Part shown: positions 49,635-58,171 of the stretch, in pieces | How positions within the stretch are numbered: position 1 is the stretch's first letter | Layout of the letters: each line of letters opens with the position of its first letter | Assembly: GCA_948527295.1 (NCBI GenBank) | Contig: CAOSWK010000001.1 | Coordinates: 233,170 to 297,169 of the forward strand | From: an uncultured Eubacteriales bacterium | Lineage (GTDB): Bacteria > Bacillota > Clostridia > Oscillospirales > Acutalibacteraceae | Reading direction: 5' to 3' | Length of the DNA: 64,000 nucleotides | Notes under the pieces: generated by a model | The model's input: only the letters and a program-made list of their open reading frames with translations | Told to the model about the DNA's origin: nothing | The model's database searches: none | Made by a program: the position numbers and the translations under genes

Positions 49635-50666
49635 ATGGTGGAGGAGCTATTATTCAAGCTTTGCGGGACTTTTTCGGGCTCTGGAGCGGAATCGGGCATC
49701 GCGAACGTAATAAGAGCCGAAATGCAGAACTATTCGGACGAAACGCGGGTAGACAATAACGGGAATGTCATTTGTACGTTGAGTAAGACTCCAGAATCCG
49801 CGCGGCATATTTTGATCGATGCGCACATGGATCAAGTCAGCATGCTGGTTACGGCCGTTGATGATTCCGGGTTTATAAATATTTCGCCGTGCGGGGGTGT
49901 TGACAGCAGAACGCTGCCAGGTTCGACGGTGGTTATTCATGGCAAAGAGGTTGTAACGGGCATTGTGTGCACCACTCCGCCGCATTTGGCAAGTAAGGAG
50001 ACTTCCGACTTTGAAAAGACCGAAGATTTGCTCGTGGATACCGGTCTGTCGGCAAAAAAAGTGCATGAGGTTGTTTCGGTTGGCGACTATATCTCGTTTA
50101 GCACGAAGCCGCAGAAGTTGCTTGGCAGCAGAATAACGGCGCCAGCTTTGGACAATCGCGCAGGAGTCGCAGCGCTAATTTATTGCGCAAGTTTGCTAAA
50201 AGACAAGGAAATTCCTGCCCGGGTGACGTTTTTGTTCAGCACGCAGGAGGAGATAAACTCGGTGGGAGCGAAGACTGCGGCGTTCGCGCTTGACTGTGAC
50301 GAGACGATATCGGTGGACGTGAGCTTTGCAAAGCAGCCTGGCATTCCGGAAGAGAAATGCGGCAATTTGTCTGGAGGCCCTATGATAGGCATTGCGCCGA
50401 CACTTTCGAGAGCGATGTCGTGCAGATTTATAGATTTGGCTAGGGCGAACAAGATCCCATATCAGCTGGAGGTCATGAGCACAGCAACGAGCACAACCTC
50501 TGATGTGATAACAGCCTCAAAAGGCGGGGTGGCAGGCGGACTTTTGTCCGTGCCACTGCGGAACATGCACACGCCGGTAGAGGTGGTCGACATCGTGGAC
50601 ATCGAAAACGCCGCCAGGCTGCTGGCGCAATACATTATGACTGGGGGCGACGACTGTGGCCGATGA
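49635..50666 (+). CDS. M42 family metallopeptidase (aminopeptidase) 1
   Basis: 343-aa cytosolic M42 (glutamyl/deblocking) aminopeptidase, expected to form tetrahedral dodecamers. It has the metal sites DAHMDQVS (~residue 66), ALDNRAGVAAL (~175), STQEEINSVGAK (~200), a DVSFAKQPG site and MHTPVEVVD near the end. The ATG at 49635 has GGAG only 3 nt away. A stronger site (AAGGAGA before an ATG at 49589) opens another frame that ends at 49759, so the true initiation is unclear. Confidence 0.88.
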   Translation: MVEELLFKLCGTFSGSGAESGIANVIRAEMQNYSDETRVDNNGNVICTLSKTPESARHILIDAHMDQVSMLVTAVDDSGFINISPCGGVDSRTLPGSTVVIHGKEVVTGIVCTTPPHLASKETSDFEKTEDLLVDTGLSAKKVHEVVSVGDYISFSTKPQKLLGSRITAPALDNRAGVAALIYCASLLKDKEIPARVTFLFSTQEEINSVGAKTAAFALDCDETISVDVSFAKQPGIPEEKCGNLSGGPMIGIAPTLSRAMSCRFIDLARANKIPYQLEVMSTATSTTSDVITASKGGVAGGLLSVPLRNMHTPVEVVDIVDIENAARLLAQYIMTGGDDCGR

Positions 50667-51687
50667 CTTAAATTTATTGCAGCGACTATGCGACTCTAGC
50701 GGGATTTCTGGCGATGAGGCCAGCGTAAGAGAGATAATTTTAAGCGAGATTTCGCCGTTTGTGGCGGATGTGAAGGTTGACGCGCTCGGAAACATCATTG
50801 CATTCAAAAGGGGTGCCAAAAGAGCGGGCAAAAAGCTGATGGTTTCGGCGCACATGGACGAAGTTGGGTTCATCGTGACGCATGTTACGGACGAGGGGCT
50901 GCTAAAATTCGCGCCAGTTGGCGGCATCGATGCAAATGCGGTTTGCGGTAAGCCCGTCACGGTGGGCAAAAAGGCGGTGGCTGGGGTAATCGGCGTGGAT
51001 AAGCCGGTGCATCTGTTGAAGGCGGAGGAGCGCCAAAAGAGCGTCGCCATAGCTGACATGCACATCGACATCGGGGCCAAGGACAAAGGACAGGCGCTGG
51101 CACACGTTATGCCAGGCGACGGGGTGAGCTTCCCCGCGAATTTTAAATTCGAAAATGGCATGGTGAAGGCCAAAGCGCTCGACGACCGCGTAGGATGCTT
51201 TGTTTTGATCAGTTTGATCAAGCGGGAGCTGCCGTTTGACATGTATTTTTCTTTTGTGGTGCAAGAGGAAGTAGGGCTGCGCGGCGCCAAGGTCGCGGCA
51301 TTTGGCATAGATCCGGACGCGGCAATCGTGGTGGAGGCGACCACTGCAGCCGACATAAAAGGAGCGGCGCCAGAAAAACAGGTGTGCAAGCTCTCAAACG
51401 GCGCGGTTGTCGCGTTTATGGACAAGCACACGATATACGATAGAGGGCTCTACGATTTGGCGCTGAAGCTCGCCAAAGAGAACGACATAAAAGTGCAGGT
51501 AAAGTCCATGGTGGCGGGCGGCAACGATGCTGGCGCGATTCATCAGTCCCGCGCGGGAGTCCGAACTATTGCGGTCTCGCTGCCGTGCAGGTATCTTCAC
51601 ACGGCCTGCGGGATGATTTGCGCGGACGACATTTGGGAGACTCAAAAATTGGTCGAAAAGTTGGCGGAAAAAATTTGTGAAGCCTAG
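50656..51687 (+). CDS. M42 family metallopeptidase (aminopeptidase) 2
   Basis: 343-aa M42 aminopeptidase overlapping the previous gene by 11 nt; GTG start 50656. It has SAHMDEVGFIV, KALDDRVGCFVLI, VQEEVGLRGAKVAAF, VVEATTAAD and RYLHTACGM, all expected metal or catalytic positions. It differs from copy 1 by the canonical QEEVGLRGA. Tandem M42 genes are common in Clostridia and probably form hetero- or homo-oligomeric peptidases with different specificities. Confidence 0.93.
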   Translation: MADDLNLLQRLCDSSGISGDEASVREIILSEISPFVADVKVDALGNIIAFKRGAKRAGKKLMVSAHMDEVGFIVTHVTDEGLLKFAPVGGIDANAVCGKPVTVGKKAVAGVIGVDKPVHLLKAEERQKSVAIADMHIDIGAKDKGQALAHVMPGDGVSFPANFKFENGMVKAKALDDRVGCFVLISLIKRELPFDMYFSFVVQEEVGLRGAKVAAFGIDPDAAIVVEATTAADIKGAAPEKQVCKLSNGAVVAFMDKHTIYDRGLYDLALKLAKENDIKVQVKSMVAGGNDAGAIHQSRAGVRTIAVSLPCRYLHTACGMICADDIWETQKLVEKLAEKICEA

Positions 51688-51715
51688 CAAAATGGCAAGG
51701 AGACGCGTTATATAG

Positions 51716-52981
51716 ATGTTTTTTGAGGTAAGCGAGAAAATAGAAAAAATAGCGCGAAGGGCGCAGGAGTTGTGCGCGCCGGAGTTCAAAAAAGTCGGCG
51801 AGATGGCGGAATACAATCAGCAAAAGGTCTTGAAGGCGTTTATCGACAACAAAGTTAGTGACCGGAATTTTGCGGGCTCCACGGGTTACGGATATGGCGA
51901 CGACGGACGTGAAGTCTTGGAGAGGGTCTTTGCGGAGATTTTTGCAGCAGAGGATGCAATAATCCGGCACAATTTTGTGAGCGGCACGCATGCCCTAACT
52001 GTCGCGCTTTTTGGAGTGCTCCGCCCTGGAGACACGATCATAAGCGTAACAGGGGCGCCTTATGATACTCTGCAGGGTGTCATTGGGGTGGCCAGGGCTA
52101 GCTCGGGCTCTTTAAAAGAATTTGGGATAAATTATGAAGAAGTCCCGCTGGCATCGGACGGATCGCTGGATTTTTCCACAATAGAAAAACCCATAAAATG
52201 CGACACTAAAATGGTCTATATGCAAAGATCCCGAGGATACAGCATGCGTGGGGCTTTGTCGATCGATAACATAGGAAAAGTCGCTCATTTGGCCAAGAAA
52301 ATCGCGCCAAACTGCATTGTGATGCTGGATAATTGCTATGGAGAATTCGTAGGATGTGAGGAACCGCTGCAGAATGGGGTGGACTTAATTGCAGGGTCGC
52401 TCATAAAGAACCCGGGCGGAGGCTTGGCGCGAACGGGAGGCTACATCGCAGGACGGAAAGATTTGGTCGAACAGTGCTCATATCGCTTAACGACGCCAGG
52501 TACGGGCAAGGAGGTGGGCGCGACGCTGGGGCTAAACAGGGAGCTCTTTATGGGGTTGTTCAATGCGCCGCACGCTACGGGGGAAGCTTTAAAGACCGCC
52601 ATTTTTTCGGCTGCGTTGTTTGAAATTTTGGGCTATGAGGTTTTTCCCAGATACAATGAGCCTCGAAGCGACATCGTCCAGGTGATAAAGCTCGGCAATG
52701 CTGAAAATTTGATCTCATTTTGCCAAAGCATTCAGGCGGCGTCACCGGTGGACTCTTTTGTGAAGCCGGAACCATGGGACATGCCGGGATACGACAACAA
52801 GATCATAATGGCGGCGGGGACTTTCACGCAGGGGGCATCCATAGAACTTTCGGCGGACGCGCCACTTCGGGAACCATACGCGGTGTTCTTGCAGGGCGGA
52901 CTCAACTTTCATAGCGCAAAGGTCGCCGTCATGATGGCAGCAGATGAAGTCCTCAAAAACCGCGGCACAAACGCAATTTGA
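51716..52981 (+). CDS. Methionine gamma-lyase family protein (Alum_res/YnbB)
   Basis: 421-aa fold-type I PLP enzyme. It has YNQQKVLKAFIDNKVSDRNFAGSTGYGYGDDGRE, AEDAIIRHNFVSGTHALTVALFGVLRPGD, DNCYGEF and the likely PLP-lysine motif GSLIKNPGGGLARTGGYIAG. The family was first linked to aluminium resistance; some members act as methionine or cystathionine lyases. It begins 29 nt after the M42 gene. Confidence 0.9.
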   Translation: MFFEVSEKIEKIARRAQELCAPEFKKVGEMAEYNQQKVLKAFIDNKVSDRNFAGSTGYGYGDDGREVLERVFAEIFAAEDAIIRHNFVSGTHALTVALFGVLRPGDTIISVTGAPYDTLQGVIGVARASSGSLKEFGINYEEVPLASDGSLDFSTIEKPIKCDTKMVYMQRSRGYSMRGALSIDNIGKVAHLAKKIAPNCIVMLDNCYGEFVGCEEPLQNGVDLIAGSLIKNPGGGLARTGGYIAGRKDLVEQCSYRLTTPGTGKEVGATLGLNRELFMGLFNAPHATGEALKTAIFSAALFEILGYEVFPRYNEPRSDIVQVIKLGNAENLISFCQSIQAASPVDSFVKPEPWDMPGYDNKIIMAAGTFTQGASIELSADAPLREPYAVFLQGGLNFHSAKVAVMMAADEVLKNRGTNAI

Positions 52982-53008
52982 GGGCATTGCGGAAAGATTT
53001 TTACATAG

Positions 53009-53482
53009 ATGTTAGGGGTTGAAGGCTTGCAACCGGACGACAATTACTTTATGGCAGAGGCGCTAAAGCTTGCACGAGAGGCATACTCAGAAGGCGAAGT
53101 GCCTGTGGGCGCCGTCATAGTGAGGGATGGAACCATAATCGCGACAGGGCGCAACCGAAGAGAAGGCAAAAAAAATGCGCTCTATCACGCAGAAATAGAG
53201 GCAATAAACAACGCGTGCCAGGCGCTGGGCGGATGGCGGTTGTGCGGATGCGAACTTTTTGTAACGCTAGAGCCTTGCCCGATGTGTGCCGGCGCGATTA
53301 TAAATTCTCGCATAGAACGGCTAGTTTTCGGGGCGCACGACCTCAAAGCAGGCTCATGCGGATCGGTGATAAATCTGTTCGAGCAGCCGTATAATCACAA
53401 ACCATCGTTAAAGAGCGGTGTTTTAGAAGAAGAGTGCGCGAAGATGCTAACAGACTTCTTTAAAGAGTTGCGGGCACAATAA
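53009..53482 (+). CDS. tadA: tRNA-specific adenosine deaminase TadA
   Basis: 157-aa zinc deaminase converting A34 to inosine in tRNA-Arg(ACG). It has GEVPVGAVIV, the zinc/catalytic motif YHAEIEAINNAC and TLEPCPMCAGAIINSRI, then FGAHDLKAGSCGSVINLF. ATG 53009 lacks a ribosome binding site; TTG 53027 (LQPDDNYFMAEALKLA) lies 8 nt after AGGGG and may be the actual start. The length is within the family range either way. Confidence 0.95.
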   Translation: MLGVEGLQPDDNYFMAEALKLAREAYSEGEVPVGAVIVRDGTIIATGRNRREGKKNALYHAEIEAINNACQALGGWRLCGCELFVTLEPCPMCAGAIINSRIERLVFGAHDLKAGSCGSVINLFEQPYNHKPSLKSGVLEEECAKMLTDFFKELRAQ

Positions 53483-53494
53483 GGCCGACTAAAT

Positions 53495-53782
53495 CTAAAT
53501 TTCGGTGTACTTTACCGAGAGTTCTTGCAGCACGTCCAAAAAGCCGCCAACATCGATGCTGTTCTCGTACATAAAAAGCATGATATTTTTAGCGTGGTCG
53601 GGGAGAATCCCGCTGCATTGGCACTTTACAGAGTAATCCTCTTGCCCGGGCTGAATATGTACAACGCTTAGAAAAATGTCATCTAAAAGCGCCTCGGCAC
53701 GGTAGATTACTTGATGTTCGATCTGAATTTTTTCTATTTTAGAATAATTTTTGATGTATTTACATATTTGCACTCTTTCCAT
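53495..53782 (-). CDS. DUF6514-like small protein
   Basis: 95-aa soluble protein. IYRAEALLDDIFLSVVHIQPGQEDYSVKCQCSG is followed by a helical end with NSIDVGGFLDVLQELSV, which resembles the DUF6514 pattern (YGI-C core then a DVIEDFL-like helix); the assignment is by eye. A ribosome binding site (AAGGAGAG) precedes the ATG at 53782. It converges with tadA, and its 5' side faces a large AT-rich region that starts the next features. Confidence 0.6.
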   Translation of the reverse strand: MERVQICKYIKNYSKIEKIQIEHQVIYRAEALLDDIFLSVVHIQPGQEDYSVKCQCSGILPDHAKNIMLFMYENSIDVGGFLDVLQELSVKYTEI

Positions 53783-53884
53783 AATTTATTTCTCTCCTTG
53801 CACAAAGTAGTTTTGCGATGTTAAAAGTATACTAAATGCATCTGCCAGTGTTTGTCGAAGTTCCATCTGATTTTTAAAATATTA

Positions 53885-53913
53885 TTGACAATTGCAAGAA
53901 ATCATGTTATGGT
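53885..53913 (+). promoter_or_regulatory. Promoter of the candidate small RNA
   Basis: Perfect TTGACA (53885-53890), 17-nt spacer, TATGGT (53908-53913). Confidence 0.55.
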
Positions 53914-53919
53914 AAATAA

Positions 53920-54182
53920 TGTGTTTTTGTGTTAAAAAATGTAATTTATTTTACTTTTTAGCTGATTCGTTGCTGTTGAAAATTTATATTTTTTGAGCAT
54001 GGAGCATGAATTTTGTAGACATATAAAATTTGATTATATTTTTACTAAGTACCCTTTCTGGTTTAGATTATAATTATAATTATTTTATGTTAAATTTTAG
54101 TGCGGATGTATAAAAATGTCAGCAGTTATAAAGATACATTTTGAGGCAAATTTGAGGGTCCTTTTTGGCCCTCCATTTTTTA
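53920..54182 (+). ncRNA. Candidate small RNA, or attenuated leader of the XRE gene
   Basis: A stretch of ~260 nt bounded by the promoter at 53885-53913 and an intrinsic terminator at 54154-54185 but without a coding frame. It is AT-rich; no family (6S, tmRNA, T-box, known riboswitch) was recognised. The alternative is that terminator read-through feeds the XRE regulator at 54254. Confidence 0.4.
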
Positions 54183-54185
54183 TAT
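54154..54185 (+). terminator. Intrinsic terminator with no coding gene upstream
   Basis: GAGGGTC pairs with GGCCCTC (one wobble) around a T-rich loop, then CATTTTTTAT follows. Confidence 0.8.
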
Positions 54186-54253
54186 TATAAGAAGGAAATA
54201 TTTTACTCTATTTTAAAACGATGTTGGATAATTATTTTTCGGTGGTGTGAAAA

Positions 54254-54886
54254 ATGTACGATGAGTCGCGGATAGAAAGAGCGAAACGTTTTTCCAAAAT
54301 GTGGTGGAAGTCTAGAGCCGACACTGGCAAGTCGCAGGAGTTCATGGCGCTAGGCTTGGGCGTTTCAAAAAAGACGATACAGAATTGGGAAAAGGGGCTA
54401 AGTGCGCCAAATTTGTTTCAAGCGGCCGAGTGGTTCCGGCTGCTTGGCCTAAACCCAACAAAATATTATATGGAATTTTTGTATCCGCAGTTCTTTGAGG
54501 GTAGAAATCGGCAGCACAACGAGGCAGAGCTCTGCGAGATTTTATCGCACCTAATAAAAAATACAAGCGCAAAAGAGAAAAAAGAATTAATCTACCTAAT
54601 GAGTGGAACACACGGCAGCTCGTGGATAGCGCTATTGCAACTGCTGGCGGCACATTGCCAAACCTCGCTGCAAGCAAGAGCCGTAGTGGCAAGGACGATA
54701 TTGGAAACTTACGAAATAGAGGAAAAAACGGGAAAGCTGATAAACAAAGCCGAAATAACGCCGGATATAGATTTGCTAGAGTTAGCGATTTCGCAGTGCA
54801 AAAAGGCAGCACAAAACGGAGAAAAAGGCTATTCCATCGAGCTTTGTGAGGATCCCAAAATTAATAAAGAAAAAAACAAAAAGTAG
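54254..54886 (+). CDS. XRE-family helix-turn-helix regulator
   Basis: 210-aa protein with an N-terminal HTH (residues ~8-65: SRADTGKSQEFMALGLGVSKKTIQNWEKGLSAPN) that shows the XRE pattern Q-MA--LGVSKKTI-NWEKG. The rest is a helical domain with SGTHGSSWIALLQLLAAHCQTSLQARAVVARTIL, a sequence type I associate with clostridial phage-like or mobile-element regulators, although no other phage genes are present. It may bind DNA of the upstream small-RNA region. The ATG follows GGTGGTG, a weak ribosome binding site. Confidence 0.82.
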   Translation: MYDESRIERAKRFSKMWWKSRADTGKSQEFMALGLGVSKKTIQNWEKGLSAPNLFQAAEWFRLLGLNPTKYYMEFLYPQFFEGRNRQHNEAELCEILSHLIKNTSAKEKKELIYLMSGTHGSSWIALLQLLAAHCQTSLQARAVVARTILETYEIEEKTGKLINKAEITPDIDLLELAISQCKKAAQNGEKGYSIELCEDPKINKEKNKK

Positions 54887-54915
54887 AATGCCAAAATAAA
54901 ACATTCTACTTTTTT
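54878..54915 (+). terminator. Terminator overlapping the end of the XRE gene
   Basis: AAAAGTAGAATG pairs with CATTCTACTTTT, followed by T residues; the stem includes the stop codon. Symmetry suggests it also ends nrdG on the minus strand. Confidence 0.85.
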
Positions 54916-54942
54916 GCAAATTAAAAACATAAAAATCAAAAG

Positions 54943-55449
54943 CTATAAATCCATCAAAACTGGACTAAGACTAAGCAAGGAACCCGGTACATTGAGGATC
55001 CGTTGGTTCGCCGAACCTCGAAATAAAAGCATCAAACTTTTTTTCTCCTCAATAAAAGGGCCGTCAATCAAAACGTCGATATTTTCTAAAAGAGACTTCC
55101 ATTCAGGGTGAGCGTCAAACCCAGCAATAAGCTCTTCAAAAGTGTAGCCAGTGTAGGAGAGCACGTCCAAGCCCATCAAATGGCAGTCCTTAGCGATCTC
55201 AGAAAAAGCATAAGCCTGCAAAAAAGGCTCACCACCAGAGAAAGTAACGCCCTTCAAAAGCGGATTTTTCTTAATCTTAGCAATCAATTCGTCAGTATCC
55301 ATCAAGGTTCCGCCGTTAACATCAAAAGTTGAAGGGTTATGACACCCCTTGCAGTGGTGCAAACAGCCCTGCGCAAAAATCACAAACCGCAGCCCCGGGC
55401 CATCCACAATGGACTCTGCAACAATCCCAGCAACCCTCAACTTACTCAA
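54943..55449 (-). CDS. nrdG: Anaerobic ribonucleotide reductase activating protein NrdG
   Basis: Radical-SAM enzyme that installs the glycyl radical on NrdD. It has FAQGCLHHCKGCHNP with the CxxxCxxC iron-sulfur motif, GVTFSGGEPFLQ, and DVLIDGPFI. The start is poorly defined: no ATG is near, and TTG 55449 (LSKLRVAGIVAESIVDGPG) fits both homology length (168 aa) and an upstream GGAAGGG; TTG 55497 would include hairpin DNA and has no ribosome binding site. It follows nrdD on the same strand. Confidence 0.92.
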   Translation of the reverse strand: MSKLRVAGIVAESIVDGPGLRFVIFAQGCLHHCKGCHNPSTFDVNGGTLMDTDELIAKIKKNPLLKGVTFSGGEPFLQAYAFSEIAKDCHLMGLDVLSYTGYTFEELIAGFDAHPEWKSLLENIDVLIDGPFIEEKKSLMLLFRGSANQRILNVPGSLLSLSPVLMDL

Positions 55450-55487
55450 ACCAACAGCACACCCTTCCACACAGCAGCATAGCACAG

Positions 55488-55511
55488 GCCTAGCCAAAAG
55501 AAGCTAGGCCC
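55488..55511 (-). promoter_or_regulatory. Hairpin between nrdD and nrdG
   Basis: Perfect 8-bp stem GGCCTAGC / GCTAGGCC with an 8-nt loop, 16 nt after the nrdD stop. There is no U-tract, so it may act as an mRNA-processing or stability element. Confidence 0.5.
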
Positions 55512-55527
55512 AATAGCACAAGCAAAT

Positions 55528-57912
55528 TTAATTGCAGCAATCAACCTCAACCGAATGCTTCACGCGATCGCGCTCCTCAGCCCGTTTAGCGTTGTTAAAG
55601 CGATCAACCGTACCAACCAAATAGCCAGTAATTCTGCGAATGCGCTCAAACCCAGGAGTTCCCGAAGTCTCCTTACGGCCGCATTGAGGGCAAACGTCGT
55701 CAATAATGCCGGTGAACCCGCAAACAGGATCGCGGTCGACAGGGTGGTTAATAGAGCCATACCCAATGCCAGACTCCTTCATGCAGCGGACAATCTGCTC
55801 AAAAGCGTCAAGATTCTTCGAAGGGTCGCCATCGAGCTCAACATAAGAAATATGGCCGCCATTAGTAAGTTCGTGGTAAGGAGCCTCTTTCTTAATCTTA
55901 TCAAAAGCCGAAATATTGTAGTAAACCGGCACGTGGAAGGAGTTGGTGTAGTAGTCCCTGTCGGTAATGCCAGGGATTTTGCCGTATTTCTTAGCATCCA
56001 TGCGCACAAATCGGCCAGAAAGCCCCTCCGCCGGCGTCGCAATCAAAGAGAAGTTCATATTATACTTCTCGGTAGCCTCATCCATGCGAGCCCTCATATG
56101 ACCAATAATCTCAAGCCCCAGCTTCTGCGAGCTCTCATTCTCACCGTGATGTTTACCCGTCAAAGCCTTCAAGCATTCAGCCAACCCAATAAACCCAGTA
56201 GTCAAAGTGCCGTGCTTCAAGACTTCGCGAACGCTCTCGTCCATCCCCAAGCGGTCAGAGTCAATCCAAACGCCCTGCCCCATAAGAAAAGGAAAGTTCC
56301 GAATGGTCTTAACAGCCTGCAGCTCAAACCGAGCCAAAAGTTGCTCAATAACCAAGTCAATCCTATCATCCAGCAACTTGTAAAAAACGTCGACGTTCTG
56401 TTTGCTCTCAATAGCCAACCTCGGCAAATTTATAGAAGTAAAGCTCAAATTTCCGCGGCCATTCACAATCTCCTTAGTCGGGTCAAAATGATTAGCAACC
56501 ACGCGGGTCCGGCAGCCCATATAAGCAGCCTCAGTCTCAGGGCGCCCAGCGCGATAATACTTCAAATTAAAAGGCGCGTCAATAAAAGAGAAGTTCGGGA
56601 ACAACCGCTTAGCGCTAACCCTGCAAGCCAGCTTAAACAAATCGTAGTTCGGGTCAGCAGGGTTGTAGTTAACGCCTTCCTTAACCTTAAAAATATGAAT
56701 AGGGAAAATAGGCGTCTCGCCGTTTCCAAGGCCCTTCTCGGTCGCCAAAAGAATATTCTTAATAACGAGCCGGCCCTCAGGCGTAGTGTCGGTGCCGTAG
56801 TTGATGGAGCTAAAAGGAACCTGCGCTCCGGCGCGCGAGTGCATGGTGTTCAAATTATGAACCAAAGCCTCCATAGCCTGGTAGGTCGCGCGGTTAGTCT
56901 CTTCAGTAGCGTGATTATAAGCAAATTTCTGCACTTTTTTAGCAGAACGATCGTCACCAAGAACCTCACTCAAAAGCTCGAGTTCGCGAGCCATATAAGC
57001 CTGGCCATTTTCCAAAGACGGAGAATCACCAACCTCACCCTGAGCGCGAGAGAAAATCCCCTCATATAAAGCAGCAGGATCCTCGCAACCAGTCAAAATC
57101 TCCAAAGCCTTAACCATATTCTGACGGTAAGCCTTGCGATAAGTCTTAGCCACGCCCTTCGCCAAAGCATAGTCAAAATTAGGCACACTCTGGCCGCCGT
57201 GCTGGTCGTTCTGATTAGCCTGAATCGCAATACAAGCCAAAGCCGCGTAACTTATAATATCATTCGGCTCGCGCAAAAAGCCGTGCCCAGTAGAAAACCC
57301 GCCAGTAAACAATTTGTCCAAATCAATCTGGCAGCAAGTAGTAGTCAAAGTCAAAAAGTCCAAATCATGAATATGAATATCGCCGTTAGAATGGGCTTTA
57401 GCAAAGCGAGGGTCAAGTATATACATCTCGTAAAATTGCTTAGCGCCCTCCGAGCCGTACTTCAGCATAGTCCCCATAGCCGTATCGCCGTTGATATTGG
57501 CGTTTTCGCGCTTCACATCATTGTCTTTAGCCGATTTAAAGGTCAAATCCTCATAAGTCTTCATCAGCTTAGAGTTCATTTCCCTAGCGCGGGTGCGCTC
57601 GAAGCGGTACAAGATATATTCCTTAGCCGTCAGAGCGTGACCATTCTCAATAAGAATCTTCTCAACAACGTCCTGAACGTGCTCAACAGTAACCTCGGCG
57701 GGCTGTTCACTCTCGAGGTATTCAACAACCTGGTCAGCAAGGCGTTTAGAGAGGTCAAAATCATCTCCGCCCATCTTAATAGCGGCCTTAAAAATTGCTT
57801 GAGCGACTTTATCCCTGTTAAACTCAGTTTTTCTGCCATCGCGTTTAGTAATAGTCTTTATAGTACAAAAATCAGGTTTCCTTCCAATTTTTTTAGTAAT
57901 AGTGTCAATCAT
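55528..57912 (-). CDS. nrdD: Anaerobic ribonucleoside-triphosphate reductase NrdD
   Basis: 794-aa class III ribonucleotide reductase for dNTP synthesis under anaerobiosis. The N-terminal ATP-cone (IKTITKRDGRKTEFNRDKVAQAIFKAA) is followed by the barrel (GDIHIHDLDFL, CCQIDLDKLF), GRGNLSFTSINLPRL, and at the C-terminus the zinc-binding CGFTGIIDDVCPQCG and the glycyl-radical region RIRRITGYLVGT. ATG 57912 follows AAGGAGG; an upstream frame opening at 57951 is not homologous. NrdR boxes lie in the promoter. Confidence 0.97.
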   Translation of the reverse strand: MIDTITKKIGRKPDFCTIKTITKRDGRKTEFNRDKVAQAIFKAAIKMGGDDFDLSKRLADQVVEYLESEQPAEVTVEHVQDVVEKILIENGHALTAKEYILYRFERTRAREMNSKLMKTYEDLTFKSAKDNDVKRENANINGDTAMGTMLKYGSEGAKQFYEMYILDPRFAKAHSNGDIHIHDLDFLTLTTTCCQIDLDKLFTGGFSTGHGFLREPNDIISYAALACIAIQANQNDQHGGQSVPNFDYALAKGVAKTYRKAYRQNMVKALEILTGCEDPAALYEGIFSRAQGEVGDSPSLENGQAYMARELELLSEVLGDDRSAKKVQKFAYNHATEETNRATYQAMEALVHNLNTMHSRAGAQVPFSSINYGTDTTPEGRLVIKNILLATEKGLGNGETPIFPIHIFKVKEGVNYNPADPNYDLFKLACRVSAKRLFPNFSFIDAPFNLKYYRAGRPETEAAYMGCRTRVVANHFDPTKEIVNGRGNLSFTSINLPRLAIESKQNVDVFYKLLDDRIDLVIEQLLARFELQAVKTIRNFPFLMGQGVWIDSDRLGMDESVREVLKHGTLTTGFIGLAECLKALTGKHHGENESSQKLGLEIIGHMRARMDEATEKYNMNFSLIATPAEGLSGRFVRMDAKKYGKIPGITDRDYYTNSFHVPVYYNISAFDKIKKEAPYHELTNGGHISYVELDGDPSKNLDAFEQIVRCMKESGIGYGSINHPVDRDPVCGFTGIIDDVCPQCGRKETSGTPGFERIRRITGYLVGTVDRFNNAKRAEERDRVKHSVEVDCCN

Positions 57913-57942
57913 AATAAAAGAACCCTCCTTATCAAAATAGGA

Positions 57943-57958
57943 CCACAACATCTTGTGG
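57943..57958 (-). promoter_or_regulatory. NrdR box 1
   Basis: CCACAAGATGTTGTGG on the minus strand, a 16-nt near-palindrome that matches 12 of 16 positions of the NrdR consensus ACACWATATATWGTGT. Confidence 0.6.
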
Positions 57959-57979
57959 CCAAACCTATTGCTAATACTG

Positions 57980-58008
57980 ATTATACTCTACATACAGTTT
58001 CGCGTCAA
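57980..58008 (-). promoter_or_regulatory. Promoter of nrdD-nrdG
   Basis: TTGACG (58008-58003), 17 nt, perfect TATAAT (57985-57980). The leader to the nrdD start is about 65 nt. Confidence 0.78.
57985..58000 (-). promoter_or_regulatory. NrdR box 2
   Basis: AAACTGTATGTAGAGT on the minus strand matches 12 of 16 NrdR consensus positions and lies within the promoter spacer. Its centre is 42 bp (about four helical turns) from box 1. Confidence 0.5.
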
Positions 58009-58171
58009 CAGTTTTTTTCAAAAAAAGAAAACGATAAAAAGAGCAGAAACGGAGCGGATTCATAGTCAATTGGCTTAAAAATAAATCGATTTTGGCAAAA
58101 ATTTTTCACATTTTACATAATGGTATAATCGTATGTAAGTAATAAGGGGAAAAGTCAGAGTTAAAAGTGCA

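Larger units (their letters stand above)
53783..54253 (+). other. AT-rich intergenic region with a probable small RNA (471 nt)
   Basis: No convincing coding sequence; only a 24-codon frame without ribosome binding site is present near 53999. It contains a strong promoter at 53885 and a terminator at 54154 in the same orientation, which together define a transcript of about 260 nt; see the separate entry. Confidence 0.6.

Noticed and set aside
53999..54073. 24-codon frame MEHEFC... in the small-RNA region
   Set aside because: No ribosome binding site and no sign of conservation; short enough to be random.
55555..57069. 504-codon open frame antisense to nrdD
   Set aside because: Shadow of the strongly conserved nrdD; no recognisable protein features.
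58101..58129. TATAAT on the plus strand between nif3 and nrdD
   Set aside because: No acceptable -35 element and nothing encoded downstream on that strand.
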